Notes: a model not told the origin generated them from the sequence alone. DNA of 64,000 nucleotides from Lathyrus oleraceus (GCF_024323335.1 NC_066585.1:536232082-536296081), one strand, 5' to 3'. Positions 1-10,500 are shown, counted from the first letter of the stretch. Numbers and translations: made by a program.

Positions 1-155
1 ACTCGGTTACACCCCTGTCATACCCCAAAATTTGCCCATTAATATGTCAAGACATTTTTCAGGGGCATTCCGACTCATTTTATGGCACTGATCTTAAAAG
101 GACAAAGGCCCAGCTCACGAATGGCCCAATCCAGAAAATGGCCCAAACTGGCCTG

Positions 156-267
156 TTCGCTACACGCTCGCCTAGCGAACGTTACGTTCGCTACACGCTC
201 GCCTAGCGAACGTTCGCTACACGCTCGCCTAGCGAAGCAAACGTTCGCTACCAGCTCGCCTAGCGAA
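156..267 (+). repeat. Four-copy palindrome cluster upstream of the Ogre LTR TATA box
   Basis: Four 24-bp units at 156-179, 187-210, 213-236 and 244-267. Each has arms TTCGCTA and TAGCGAA around a 10-base centre that contains CTCGCC. Each unit holds the 11-mer TCGCCTAGCGA, the reverse complement of the TCGCTAGGCGA motif in the Athila element at 45.2-56.5 kb. The same cluster is repeated at 13513-13624 in the 3' LTR. It lies 64-175 bp before the TATA box, an enhancer-like position. Confidence 0.9.
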
Positions 268-330
268 GCTGACAGACAACAAAAAATTTCGGGCTTCGTT
301 CTGAGCCCATTAGGTCATGAAAAAGGGTAT

Positions 331-338
331 TATAAATA
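331..338 (+). promoter_or_regulatory. TATA box of element 1 LTR
   Basis: TATAAATA within GGGTATTATAAATACC. About 25-40 bp downstream is a purine-rich stretch and then a CCCTAG-containing leader, as expected of the start of the R region. The matching box in the 3' LTR is at 13688-13695. This is the only strong TATA motif in the first 600 bp of the LTR; the transcription start itself is inferred. Confidence 0.7.
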
Positions 339-703
339 CCAGTACTTCAGTAATGAAAGAAAAAGGAAAAAAGGAGGGAGGAGAACCCTAGCAAGCAAAC
401 CCTAGCGCTCACAGAAGGAAACCCTGAAGGAAAAGCCGGCGGCACCAAGTTCTACCGCCGCCCAATTCAATCCGATTTTCCGATTCGAAGTCACAACTCA
501 GCTGTTAACAGGTTTGCATTGCTATCATTGTTTTTATATTCTTAATTTGCATATGACTTTATGATTAGATTTATGAAATACCTTAAGCTTGGCATGTGAA
601 CTTTAGTATATACCATGCATACCTTAAATGATTAATTGTATAATTGCAGTAATGAGATCCATAAGGCATAAAATTGGTTGAGATTGTACTGATATCATAT
701 TCA

Positions 704-785
704 AAAACCAGCAGCGCTCGCTAGCACATCGCTAAGCGAGCCAGTAGCGAATACTCGCTAGGCCTTCGCTAGGCGAAGCAGGGCG
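704..785 (+). repeat. Second GC palindrome group in the Ogre LTR
   Basis: Several related, partly decayed units: GCTCGCTAGC, TCGCTAAGCGAG, CTCGCTAGGCC and an intact TCGCTAGGCGA at 766-776. It lies downstream of the TATA box and after a possible splice donor (GTTTGC at 512), so it may lie in an LTR intron. Repeated in the 3' LTR near 14061-14142. Confidence 0.75.
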
Positions 786-1030
786 AATGGGACAGCGGCT
801 GTCTCAATTTTTTTGGCTGTTCTATCTTATGTTATTATGATTCTGCATCATTTGGTTTGAGTTCATGATTGTTGTGTTTATTTTATGGTGCAACTTTCAA
901 TTATATTTTATCTCGATGCGCTAATCCGTTTGTTGAATTTTGCAAAGGTGCATATGTCCCAGAAAAAAAAAGACCGCCGTTAGGTCTTCCACTTTATTTG
1001 TGGGATACCCTTGTGGAGGCTCACCCTAAA

Positions 1031-1145
1031 TTGCTTAATTAATTTTAATGTGTTAATTTTAATAATTAATTTTAATGTGTTAATTTTAATAATTAATTTT
1101 AATGTATTAATTTTAATGTATTATTTTTAATGTATTGATTTTAAT
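1031..1145 (+). repeat. AT-rich minisatellite in Ogre LTR
   Basis: Imperfect tandem copies of TTAATTTTAATGTG and TTAATTTTAATAA, almost free of G and C. Present in the same form in the 3' LTR (from about 14388). No gene or known signal is visible here. Confidence 0.85.
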
Positions 1146-1564
1146 GTGGAGATTCATCATAACCACCTAATTAACTTTAAAATGTGGCCTTTAAATATGT
1201 GATCTTGGACCTCTCTTTTGCCTTATGATATTACGGTATTACGGTCATGTCCCGCGAATGTGGGGATACACTTAGCAATGGCCCTTCGATTAAATCATCA
1301 TAAAATAAATCATAGTCCCTCGGATGTTGCCTTCGAATATATGATTTCGTCCCTCGATGACCCTTCGGTGTAGCCTACGGTTAAATGATGATCGTCCCTT
1401 CGAATGCTAAGGTATCCTTACAACTGTTGCCTTCAATGACCTATCGATGACCCTACGACGACCCTTAAACATCCAAAGGGTAAAATTACTTACTTCTCAA
1501 TAGTAAGGACAGTTTTACCCTCATAAGGATAGGAAACGTTCATAACGACCTTAGGAAGGTATAA

Positions 1565-1828
1565 CTCTCAATTGCTGGATCATAACTTAAAACATTTCCC
1601 ACCCCTCACACTTTGCAAATCCTAGAAAATCACCACTTGGTATACATTCATACTAGAATCATTACCAAGTTACATTTTTCTAAACCGTTTTCAAAATCAA
1701 ACGAGATAAATACTTTGTATACATTCATACGAGAATCATTACAAAGTTAAACTCTCTTTTCGATACATTTTTTAAACAATTCACGAACACTTTTCAGACC
1801 AAAATATAAGTGATCCAGCAATTAAGAG
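1565..1828 (+). other. Predicted structured RNA region in Ogre LTR: long-range stem enclosing twin hairpins
   Basis: An 18-base arm at 1565-1582 (CTCTCAATTGCTGGATCA) pairs with 1811-1828 (TGATCCAGCAATTAAGAG) with one mismatch. Between the arms lie two 36-base hairpins, 1635-1670 (arms ACTTGGTA/TACCAAGT) and 1712-1747 (arms ACTTTGTA/TACAAAGT). Their 20-base loops differ by one base, while the one stem change is compensated on both sides. Copied in the 3' LTR. The RNA structure is inferred from complementarity; no function is known to me. Confidence 0.6.
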
Positions 1829-1845
1829 CCCATGGATAACCATGG

Positions 1846-1877
1846 ATACAAAGGGTGCTAACACCTTCCCTTTGTAT
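1846..1877 (+). other. Conserved hairpin near the Ogre LTR 3' end
   Basis: Arms ATACAAAGGG and CCCTTTGTAT enclose TGCTAACACCTT. The inverted Ogre at 20526-20558 has arms ATGCGTAGGG and CCCTACGCAT around an almost identical loop, so three stem pairs differ and all are compensated. It lies about 150 bases before the LTR end in both elements. A role in 3' end formation, packaging or reverse transcription is possible but not shown. Confidence 0.65.
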
Positions 1878-2031
1878 AATGTACCTCCCGAACCCAAAAT
1901 CTATTGAGGTCTTTCCTGTTCTTTTCCACCTTTCCTTGTTGGATAAAAGAAAAGTCGGTGGCGACTCTTGCTATCCGCGACATTGCGATAAAAAGCCAAA
2001 CACCCCAAGTCAGTTCACCGTATGACAGAAC

Positions 2032-2049
2032 TGGCGACTCTGCTGGGGA
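2032..2049 (+). other. Primer binding site, tRNA-Arg type
   Basis: TGGCGACTCTGCTGGGGA begins 4 bases after the 5' LTR. The same 18 bases occur on the - strand beside the inverted Ogre LTR (20352-20369), confirming it as the family's primer site. Ogre elements are described as using tRNA-Arg; I could not align the tRNA itself. Confidence 0.85.
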
Positions 2050-2747
2050 CATAAAAAAGAGAGGTTACCTTAAAACAAGATCACTTATTTGAATTGTTTG
2101 ATTTACTTTTAAGGGATTGCTTGGGTATCCTATGTTGAGTGAAAGATCCTACACCCGGATCTAGTGTACCTTAGGTAAGTAGCAATAGATCATCGCGACT
2201 ATCCGGCGTATACTGGAATGGTTAAAATGATGGCTACGGTTAATGTGACACTTTGGTTGTCCTGATGTTCCTCATGTTACTTGAGGAAAAATTTGGCTTC
2301 CGCGTGGTGTCACCAAAGCATTAACCAGACCTTTAGAACCCTAATTGACTCATCCTGGCCATTAGAAAGTAGTGAGATAACTGACTTCGGTTCCGACTGG
2401 GGTTGGTTGATACTCGATACTACACTCTTTGAGATTGGACTTTAGGGAAGCTTCGGTCAACCACTTGGTGTTGCACTGAAGTGGACTTAAGGAAAGGTCG
2501 ATGATTTGAGATCCTTTTAGAACCCGGTTACTATTCTAGGACAGGTTGAACCAACCAAACTTCAGTGGGGAGGGTACTTACCTATGGAACTCATGCAAGC
2601 CTCAAAACTCAGGAATGATGGTTGTGTGACTTGCTTGTGCGTGTTATTTATTTAACCTCATAACATCATAGCATCATAACATCATGACATCATTGTACTA
2701 ACCATTTCAAGGACTTAGGGATTTAGCTTTGCTCTGTTGAACAGGTT
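2050..2747 (+). other. Untranslated leader of element 1
   Basis: About 700 bp between the primer site and ORF1. I see no open frame of note, no tandem repeat and no clear regulatory motif; it is expected to hold the packaging signal. Confidence 0.6.
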
Positions 2748-4076
2748 ATGACTTCCAGGAAGACTATCCGGATCAATCTTGTAGCAATCTCTCCTCAACT
2801 CAAGGATTTAGTGTCAGAACTCCCTGATCAGGCTCAGTTCATCCAGAAGCATGGTCATCTTCTCAATTTGGTTACCACTGGTTTCAAAGAAGATATGATG
2901 AGAGTCTTGTTCCAGTTCTTCGATCCTAAACATCATTGCTTCACATTCCCAGATTATCAGTTGATACCTACATTAGAAGAATTTTCCAAGCTACTTGGGA
3001 TACCTATTCTTGATCAAATACCTTTCAGTGGGTTGGAAAAGGTCCCGAAGTCCGAAAAAGTTGCTGCAGTTTTACACATGACAAAGTCCGATATTGAAGC
3101 TAATTGGGTAACAAGAAGCGGAGTTAAGGGTTTACTTGCCAAATTTCTGATGAATAAGGCCCGAGAATTCTTAAAAGTCATGAATGTCCAAGCTTTCGAA
3201 GACGTTCTAGCATTACTAATCTATGGTTTGGTGCTATTTCCCAACCCGGACCAATTCATAGACATGAATGCTATTAAGATATTTCTCACTCATAACCCTG
3301 TACCTACCTTGCTTGGAGACATCCTGCATTCCCTTCACACTCGTACTATGAAAAGGCAAGGGACTCTCATGTGCTGCATACCTTTGTTGTCTAGGTGGTT
3401 TATTTCGCACCTCCCTCAATCAGTCTTGAAGAATGATCAGAATCTGAAATGGTCTCAAAGGATAATGGCACTCTCCCATTCAGACATCCGATGGTGTTCT
3501 AACTTCAGAGAAAATGTTATCATCATCGACCGATGTGGAGAATTCCCTAATGTACCACTCATGGGGATAAGAGGAGGTATTACTTATAATCCCGCCTTAG
3601 CCCTACGTCAGTTTGGGCATGCTCGAAGAGATGGTCCACATGAAATGATCATTCAAGGTATAGTGTTTGACTATGACAATGACTCTCAAGGTCTCCGCCA
3701 AACGTTTGTACGAGCTTGGGGCATGGTGAAAAGAAGCAATTTAGGAAAGAAAAACTCCATTCCTATGGAACCTTATCTCAGATGGGTACGCGCCAGAGCT
3801 CGTGAACTTGTCATGCCATATCTTGCAATCGGACCTCAGATTGTCGAACCTGAGGCTGAAGGAGGTGCTCCTCAGATCATTCCTTATCCAGATATGCCTA
3901 CCAATGTTGAGGAACTAAAGAGATCCTGGATCCAGTTGAGAGAAGAAAGGGATACTTTCGAGACTCAGTTCGTCGCAGAAAGGAAGAAAGTGTTAGAACT
4001 TACCAGTCAGCTTAATGAGGAACGAAGACTCAATGCATATCTTCGCCCTAAAAGAAGTCGCCCCTGGGAGACTTGA
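2748..4076 (+). CDS. Ogre ORF1 protein, function unknown
   Basis: A 442-residue open frame upstream of gag, the place where Ogre elements carry their extra ORF1. I see no gag, protease or polymerase motif. The bulk (about residues 30-350) looks like a folded, mostly helical globular domain rich in Leu, Ile and Phe. Proteins of this type are annotated in legumes under a domain of unknown function (I believe DUF7745). Residues about 385-430 are strongly charged and heptad-like (ELKRSWIQLREERDTFETQF), a probable coiled coil, followed by a basic tail ending RPKRSRPWET. There is no signal peptide or membrane segment. It stops 207 bp before gag-pro. The intact frame in a young element suggests it is needed for the element's life cycle; a role as RNA or capsid partner is only a guess. 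Confidence 0.85.
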   Translation: MTSRKTIRINLVAISPQLKDLVSELPDQAQFIQKHGHLLNLVTTGFKEDMMRVLFQFFDPKHHCFTFPDYQLIPTLEEFSKLLGIPILDQIPFSGLEKVPKSEKVAAVLHMTKSDIEANWVTRSGVKGLLAKFLMNKAREFLKVMNVQAFEDVLALLIYGLVLFPNPDQFIDMNAIKIFLTHNPVPTLLGDILHSLHTRTMKRQGTLMCCIPLLSRWFISHLPQSVLKNDQNLKWSQRIMALSHSDIRWCSNFRENVIIIDRCGEFPNVPLMGIRGGITYNPALALRQFGHARRDGPHEMIIQGIVFDYDNDSQGLRQTFVRAWGMVKRSNLGKKNSIPMEPYLRWVRARARELVMPYLAIGPQIVEPEAEGGAPQIIPYPDMPTNVEELKRSWIQLREERDTFETQFVAERKKVLELTSQLNEERRLNAYLRPKRSRPWET

Positions 4077-4283
4077 GCTTTCATTGTATTTTACTATTAT
4101 TCCTTTTGCAATGTATTGATCAAAAATATTAGCAATAAACATTTCTCTCTTGTTGGTGATTTATGCAAAGTTAAATTCCAAAAGTCCTTGAAAACATTTC
4201 ATGCATTGCATCGCATAACATAACATTGCATAACAGGTATTCTAAAGGACCATATTCTCACGGTCTGCCTCTTAAACAGAAAA

Positions 4284-7200
4284 ATGGATCTCGAACAAAC
4301 TGTCAAAGATCTCCAGACTCAGAATGCTCAATTCAAGGAGATGATGCTAAGCTTATCCAAGGGGCAGGAGGAACTGAAGGCTCTTTTGGTCGAAAAGAAG
4401 AAAGACAAGAAAGCTGTGAGTTTCATTAACCCGGGAAGAAGGCGTAAAGGACAGGCTACGGGAATCAAATTTGGAATCCCGAATGGCCCAGAAGAGGGGG
4501 CGGAGAATGACTCAGAGGAAGAAAATGCTGATTTCTCCAACCCTGAGGATGACGATGAGAATTATGAAAATGAACAGTACTCTCCGAGAGATGATAAGTA
4601 CAAGTTGCTGGAGGAACGCATGCTAGCCATGGAGGGTCAGAAGGCGCCTGGTCTAGATTTCGAAAGTTTAGGTCTGGTCTCCGATGTGACCATTCCCCGC
4701 AAATTCAAAATCCCCACTTTCACTAAGTACGATGGTGCATCCTGTCCTCAGATGCATCTAAGGGCTTATGTAAGAAAGATTCAGCCGCATACCACTGATA
4801 AGAAACTGTGGATCCATTTCTTCCAAGAAAGTTTGTCTGGCACTCAGTTGGAATGGTATTATCAGCTCGAGAGCTCTGACATCCGCACCTGGACTGATTT
4901 AGCAACGGCTTTCTATAAGCAGTACCAGTATAATTCTGAATTAGCACCTACTCGGCTACAGTTACAGAATATGGCCATGGGATCTAAAGAAAGCTTCAAA
5001 GAGTATGCTCAGAAATGGAGAGATTTGGCCGGCAGGGTCAAACCCCCTATGACTGACCGAGAATTAGTAGACCTGTTCATGGGTACCCTGACTGGCCCAT
5101 TCTACAGCCATCTACTGGGGAGTTCTTCATCTGGTTTCACTGAACTTATACTGACAGGTGAACGGGTGGAGAGCGGCCTTCGAAGTGGAAAGATACAGGC
5201 AGCTACCTCTACAAGCAGCAAAAAGTCCTACCATGGGAGGAATGAATCGAATGCTGTGTATGGTCAAAAGAATCATAATAAGAAAAATGGTGACCATGCC
5301 ATTGGAGCAGTCACGATTGCAGCGCCACCATCTCAAAACTTCCAGCCCAAACAAGACAGGCCAAGAAGGCAGTTCACCAGGATCAATATGACCTTGGCAC
5401 AGGCACTGCAGGGAATGCTAAAGGCAAAGTTGATCACCCTTAGAGATCCTCCTACAAATCCCAACACTTCCTCTTCTCGTTATAATCCCAATGCCAGGTG
5501 TGCATATCACTCCGATAGCCCCGGGCACGATACAAACGATTGCTGGCCATTGAAGAATAAGATTCAGGATATGATCGAAGCGGGAGAGATTGAGTTTGAG
5601 CCTCCGGAGACTCCTAATGTCATCACTGCTCCTATGCCTAACCATGACAAGACTGTTAATGCTGTAGATGACGGTTCTCACATTTCCAATGTGGCGGACT
5701 TAATATCTCCCCTCCCGATCATAAAGAGGAATTTATTGCAAGCTGGTTTATTTCCAGGTTGTGCTGAAGATTGCAATCTCTGCATACTCCGGCCCGAGGA
5801 CTGTTTGAAATTGAAGAATGGTATTCAACGGCTGATGGACGATCGTACAGTTCTCTTCGAAGGGATTCCTAAGGCGGAAAACTCTATTGAAGAAATATCT
5901 GTGGTTTCTAGGTCCAAAGTTCCAGTGAAGATTACCGCTACCAGGGCGCCTGTGAGGATTACTGCTGAGCCCAGGGTTGCTCCCCTAATCATCACTGCAC
6001 CTGGCCCGATCCCGTATTCCTCAAGCAAAGCTATTCCGTGGAATTATGGCGGTGATGTTTACGTCCATGGCGTGAAGCAAGTGGATGATGCTGCTAATAC
6101 TAGTGGCATTGTGGGGACCAGTAAAATTACTCGAAGCGGAAGGGTCTTCTCTCCAGAAATCTCACCTCCTGTCCTTGAAACTCGGGGAAAGGAACCAGTC
6201 GACCCTTCCCAGTCAGAGACACCGGTTGAAGTTACTCCCGAAGATGTTGCCAAACAAGAAATGGAAGAAGTGCTGAAGATCATTCGCAAGAGTGATTTTG
6301 ATGTTGTAGAACAGTTGGGGCATACCCCGTCTAAGATCTCGATGTTATCCTTGCTGTTATCTTCTGAATCTCATGCCAACGCATTGATAAAATTCTTGAA
6401 GACTGCTCATGTGCCTCAGGAAACATCTGTCGATCAGTTCGAAAATTATGTTGCTCACTTGGCTGTTGACAATGGCCTAGGCTTTTCCGACGCTGATCTG
6501 ACACCAGCAGGAAAGAATCACAATAAAGCCCTGCATATCTCCATTGAGTGTAGGGGAATCACTTTGTCTCATGTGTTGATCGATAATGGCTCTTCCTTGA
6601 ATGTGTTGCCGACAACTGTGCTGGATAAGCTGGATTGTAAAAGCATTGAACTGAAACCTAGTGACATTGTGGTGCGTGCTTACGATGGTGCGAAGAGTGT
6701 TGTCCATGGCGAAGTAGTCCTTCCTATCAAGATAGGACCTCAAGTCTTCAACACTACCTTCCATGTAATGAACATTCGTCCTGCCTATTCCTGCTTACTG
6801 GGACGCCCTTGGATTCATGGGTCAGGTGCTGTAGCTTCGTCTCTCCATCAAAAGCTGAGGTATCCCACAGAGGGAAAAATTGTCACCGTGTGTGGAGAAG
6901 AAGAGTACATTGTCAGTAGTGTGCATACCTTCAGATACGTCGAGATGGATGGTGAATTCATTGATACTCCTTGTCAGTCATTTGAAGTAGTTCCTCCGAC
7001 CAATCCTGTCCTTAAGCCAACTTCCTGTGTACCCAAGGTTATTCGTGCTCCTCCTGCTATGATTTCTCTGAAGGACGCTCAAGCCGTGGTTGAAGATGGT
7101 GGTCGTACTGGCTGGGGTCAATTGATCAACGTACCGTACAAGTCTGACAAATTTGGCCTGGGGTTCAGCTCTGACAAGAGTCAAATTAATGCTGTAGAGG

Positions 7201-7310
7201 ATGCTGACAGCGATTGCGACCTGGATAGCTGGATTTTCCCAACAATTGGTGACGGACTCAATAATTGGAAGGCTGAAGACACTATCCCGATTTCCTTTAG
7301 TCAGGAGTAA
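4284..7310 (+). CDS. gag-pro: Ogre gag-protease polyprotein
   Basis: 1008 codons starting at AAAATGG, a good plant start context. Residues 1-45 form a charged coiled coil, followed by an acidic linker (about 70-110). The Ty3/gypsy capsid domain runs about 140-305, starting RKFKIPTFTKYDG. At about 405 a Cys/His cluster (CAYHSDSPGHDTNDC) replaces the usual CCHC knuckle, as is typical for the Tat lineage. The aspartic protease active site VLIDNGSSLNVLP lies near residue 762, and the second protease motif LLGRPWIH near 836. The frame stops at TAA inside a predicted intron (7307-7550). Unspliced RNA would give gag-pro alone, and spliced RNA would continue into reverse transcriptase, a plausible way to set the gag to pol ratio. 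Confidence 0.92.
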   Translation: MDLEQTVKDLQTQNAQFKEMMLSLSKGQEELKALLVEKKKDKKAVSFINPGRRRKGQATGIKFGIPNGPEEGAENDSEEENADFSNPEDDDENYENEQYSPRDDKYKLLEERMLAMEGQKAPGLDFESLGLVSDVTIPRKFKIPTFTKYDGASCPQMHLRAYVRKIQPHTTDKKLWIHFFQESLSGTQLEWYYQLESSDIRTWTDLATAFYKQYQYNSELAPTRLQLQNMAMGSKESFKEYAQKWRDLAGRVKPPMTDRELVDLFMGTLTGPFYSHLLGSSSSGFTELILTGERVESGLRSGKIQAATSTSSKKSYHGRNESNAVYGQKNHNKKNGDHAIGAVTIAAPPSQNFQPKQDRPRRQFTRINMTLAQALQGMLKAKLITLRDPPTNPNTSSSRYNPNARCAYHSDSPGHDTNDCWPLKNKIQDMIEAGEIEFEPPETPNVITAPMPNHDKTVNAVDDGSHISNVADLISPLPIIKRNLLQAGLFPGCAEDCNLCILRPEDCLKLKNGIQRLMDDRTVLFEGIPKAENSIEEISVVSRSKVPVKITATRAPVRITAEPRVAPLIITAPGPIPYSSSKAIPWNYGGDVYVHGVKQVDDAANTSGIVGTSKITRSGRVFSPEISPPVLETRGKEPVDPSQSETPVEVTPEDVAKQEMEEVLKIIRKSDFDVVEQLGHTPSKISMLSLLLSSESHANALIKFLKTAHVPQETSVDQFENYVAHLAVDNGLGFSDADLTPAGKNHNKALHISIECRGITLSHVLIDNGSSLNVLPTTVLDKLDCKSIELKPSDIVVRAYDGAKSVVHGEVVLPIKIGPQVFNTTFHVMNIRPAYSCLLGRPWIHGSGAVASSLHQKLRYPTEGKIVTVCGEEEYIVSSVHTFRYVEMDGEFIDTPCQSFEVVPPTNPVLKPTSCVPKVIRAPPAMISLKDAQAVVEDGGRTGWGQLINVPYKSDKFGLGFSSDKSQINAVEDADSDCDLDSWIFPTIGDGLNNWKAEDTIPISFSQE

Positions 7311-7550
7311 TTGTTATTGTCTATTTTAGTGTTGCAAAGTTTGTTTTTTTTACAATTGAACTTCTCCAAGCGTTGTGTCCACGCCCGGGGCACAATAGCT
7401 AATTTGTTAAGGGTTTTGTCATTTCATAAGCATATTCATATTCAATAAATCAGTGGACTTTTTCGCATTCAAATATTGCGCTCTTTATTTTTCCTGTCGT
7501 CTTTCGAACAAGCTATGCTTTCTTACACACACTCACGTAACAAATTGCAG
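7307..7550 (+). other. Predicted intron joining gag-pro to pol
   Basis: The donor GTAATT at 7307 overlaps the gag-pro stop codon and the acceptor TTGCAG ends at 7550. Removing these 244 bases leaves GA + A as one Glu codon and continues exactly in the pol frame at TCCGTATCC. An intron at this position is an established feature of Ogre elements. The T-rich stretch inside the intron and the frame-perfect junction support the call. Confidence 0.85.
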
Positions 7551-10500
7551 ATCCGTATCCACTCTGGATCCTATTGATAATAATTCCGCTGCTGTGCATT
7601 ATGACTTTGAAAATCCAATCTACCAAGCCGAAGATGGAAGTGAGGAAGATTGTGAAATCCCTGGAGAGCTTGCCAGACTATTACTGCAAGAGGAAAGGAC
7701 TATACAGCCACATGAAGAGTCCCTCGAAATTGTAAATCTGGGTACTGAGGTAGACAGAAAAGAAGTCAAAATAGGAGCAGGATTGGAAAGCAGTGTCAAG
7801 GAAAGATTGATTCGGATGTTACATGACTATGTAGAGGTTTTCGCTTGGTCTTATGAAGACATGCCCGGGTTGGATACTGATATAGTGGTGCATCGGCTGC
7901 CTACGAAGGAAGACTGCCGTCCTGTCAAGCAGAAGGTTCGCCGCATGCGTCCTGAAATGTCCGAGAAAATCAAAGCCGAGGTTATGAAACAGTTGAATGC
8001 CGGTTTCCTAGCCGTTACTTCTTATCCTCAATGGGTTGCTAATGTGGTGCCAGTGCCAAAGAAGGATGGTAAGGTACGAATGTGCGTAGATTACAGAGAT
8101 TTGAATAAAGCAAGTCCCAAGGATGACTTTCCACTCCCGCACATTGATGTTCTGGTAGATAACACCGCTCAACACAAAGTATTCTCATTCATGGATGGAT
8201 TCTCGGGTTATAATCAGATTAAGATGGCACCTGAGGACATGGAGAAAACTACGTTTGTGACGCAATGGGGCACTTTCTGTTACAAAGTAATGCCATTCGG
8301 TCTAAAGAACGCAGGGGCAACGTACCAGCGTGCTATGGTGGTTTTGTTCCATGATATGATTCATCATGAGATAGAAGTATATGTGGATGACATGATAGCT
8401 AGATCTCATACTGAAGAAGAACATCTCGATCATTTATACAAACTGTTCGAGAGGCTGAAGAAGTACAAGTTGAGATTGAATCCGAACAAATGCACCTTTG
8501 GAGTAAGATCCGGTAAACTCTTGGGCTTTATTGTCAGTGGTAAAGGAATTGAGGTTGACCCGGCTAAAGTGAGAGCTATTCAAGAAATGCCAGTTCCTCA
8601 TACGGAGAAAGAAGTCAGAGGTTTCTTGGGACGCTTGAACTACATTGCCCGATTTATCTCCCACTTGACCGCTACCTGCAAACCCATCTTCAAATTACTG
8701 AGGAAAAATCAAGAGATGATATGGAATGACGAATGCCAAGAAGCTTTTGACAAAATCAAGAACTATCTCCAGGAACCTCCAATTCTGGTACCGCCCGTGG
8801 AAGGAAGACCTCTAATCATGTATTTGACCGTGTTAGAAAATTCAATGGGGTGTGTGTTGGGGCAACATGACGAGTCTGGTCGAAAAGAGCATGCCATATA
8901 CTACCTTAGCAAAAAGTTTACCGACTGTGAAACAAGATACTCACTGCTCGAGAGAACTTGCTGTGCTTTGGCCTGGGCTGCTCGCCGACTAAGACAGTAT
9001 ATGTTGAATCATACCACTTTGTTGATTTCTAAGATGGATCCCATCAAATACATATTCGAGAAACCTGCCCTCTCCGGAAGAATAGCGAGATGGCAGATGA
9101 TCTTAACAGAGTACGATATCCAGTATACTACCCAGAAAGCAATCAAAGGAAGCGTGCTAGCTGATCATCTGGCTCATCAAGCGGTGGACGATTACCAATC
9201 TATGAATTTTGAGTTTCCAGATGAGGATGTCATGCTTGTCACTGATTATGAAAAACCTAGACCGGATGAAGGACCCGAATGGGGATCCCGATGGACTATG
9301 GTTTTTGATGGGTCTTCTAATGCATTGGGCAATGGTGTTGGTGTGGTAATCATTTCTCCCGAGGGTTACCATACGCCTTTCACTGCTAGACTATGTTTTC
9401 ATTGTACCAATAATATGGCTGAGTATGAAGCATGTATTTTGGGACTCAAGGCTGCTATAGACCGGCGGGTCAGATTTTTGAGTGTGTACGGAGACTCAGC
9501 ATTAGTAATCAGTCAGATCAAAGGAGAATGGGACACTAAGCATCCGAATCTCATCCCTTACCGAGAACGGGTGATGACATTAATCCCATACTTTGAAGAG
9601 ATAACATTCGAACATATCCCACGAGAAGAGAACCAGTTGGCAGACGCATTAGCTACCATGTCATCTATGTTCAGAGTCAGATGGGACAATGAAGCTCCCA
9701 GGATCACCATTGGACGGTTAGATGAACCAGCATACTGTTATGAACTTAACACTGAGAAGGTACCGGAGAAACCTTGGTTCCACGATGTAAGAAGATATTT
9801 AGAAGCTCAGGAATACCCTGAAGGGGCATCCATCAATGACAGAAAATTCCTGAGGAAGTTCTCCGCTAAATTCTTTCTGAGTAACGGAGTGTTATACAAA
9901 CGTAATCATGATTCGACTCTGCTTCGCTGTGTGGATAGAAAGGAAGCAGAAAGGATTATGGAAGACATGCATGACGGTATTTTTGGGACTCATTCTAATG
10001 GACATACAATGGCCAAGAAGATTCTGAGATCAGGGTATTATTGGTCTACCATGGAAGCTGATTGCCACCATCACTCCAGAACCTGTCACAAGTGTCAGAT
10101 CTATGCGGACAAAGTACATGTGCCTCCTGCTCCATTGAACGTGTTGACAGCACCTTGGCCCTTTGCAATGTGGGGCATCGATATGATCGGAGAGATTAAA
10201 CCTACGGCTTCTAATGGACATCGCTTCATTCTCGTCGCCATTGATTACTTCACAAAGTGGGTAGAGGCAGCCTCATTTGCTTCTGTCACCAAGAATGTGG
10301 TGGCACGGTTCATCAAGAACAACCTTATTTGTCGATATGGCATCCCTGAAAGAATTATCACTGACAATGGTACTAATTTGAACAACAAGATGATTACTGA
10401 ACTCTGCACGCAGTTCAAAATTAAACACCATAACTCCTCTCCGTACCGGCCAAAGATGAATGGCGCCGTAGAGGCTGCTAATAAGAACATCAAGAAGATC

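Larger units (their letters stand above)
16..2027 (+). repeat. 5' LTR of element 1
   Basis: Starts TGTCATACCCC and ends ACCGTATGACA; matched by the 3' LTR at 13373-15385. It contains an upstream palindrome cluster (156-267), a TATA box (331-338), a possible splice donor after 511, a second palindrome group (704-785), an AT-rich minisatellite (1031-1145) and several hairpins between 1488 and 1877. The short open frame over 82-405 translates the palindromes and is not a credible gene. Confidence 0.95.

Noticed and set aside
82..405. 107-codon frame in each Ogre LTR (again at 13439-13762) with repeated Arg-Ser-Leu-His peptides
   Set aside because: It is the translation of the palindrome cluster and TATA region, upstream of the likely transcription start; not a plausible protein.
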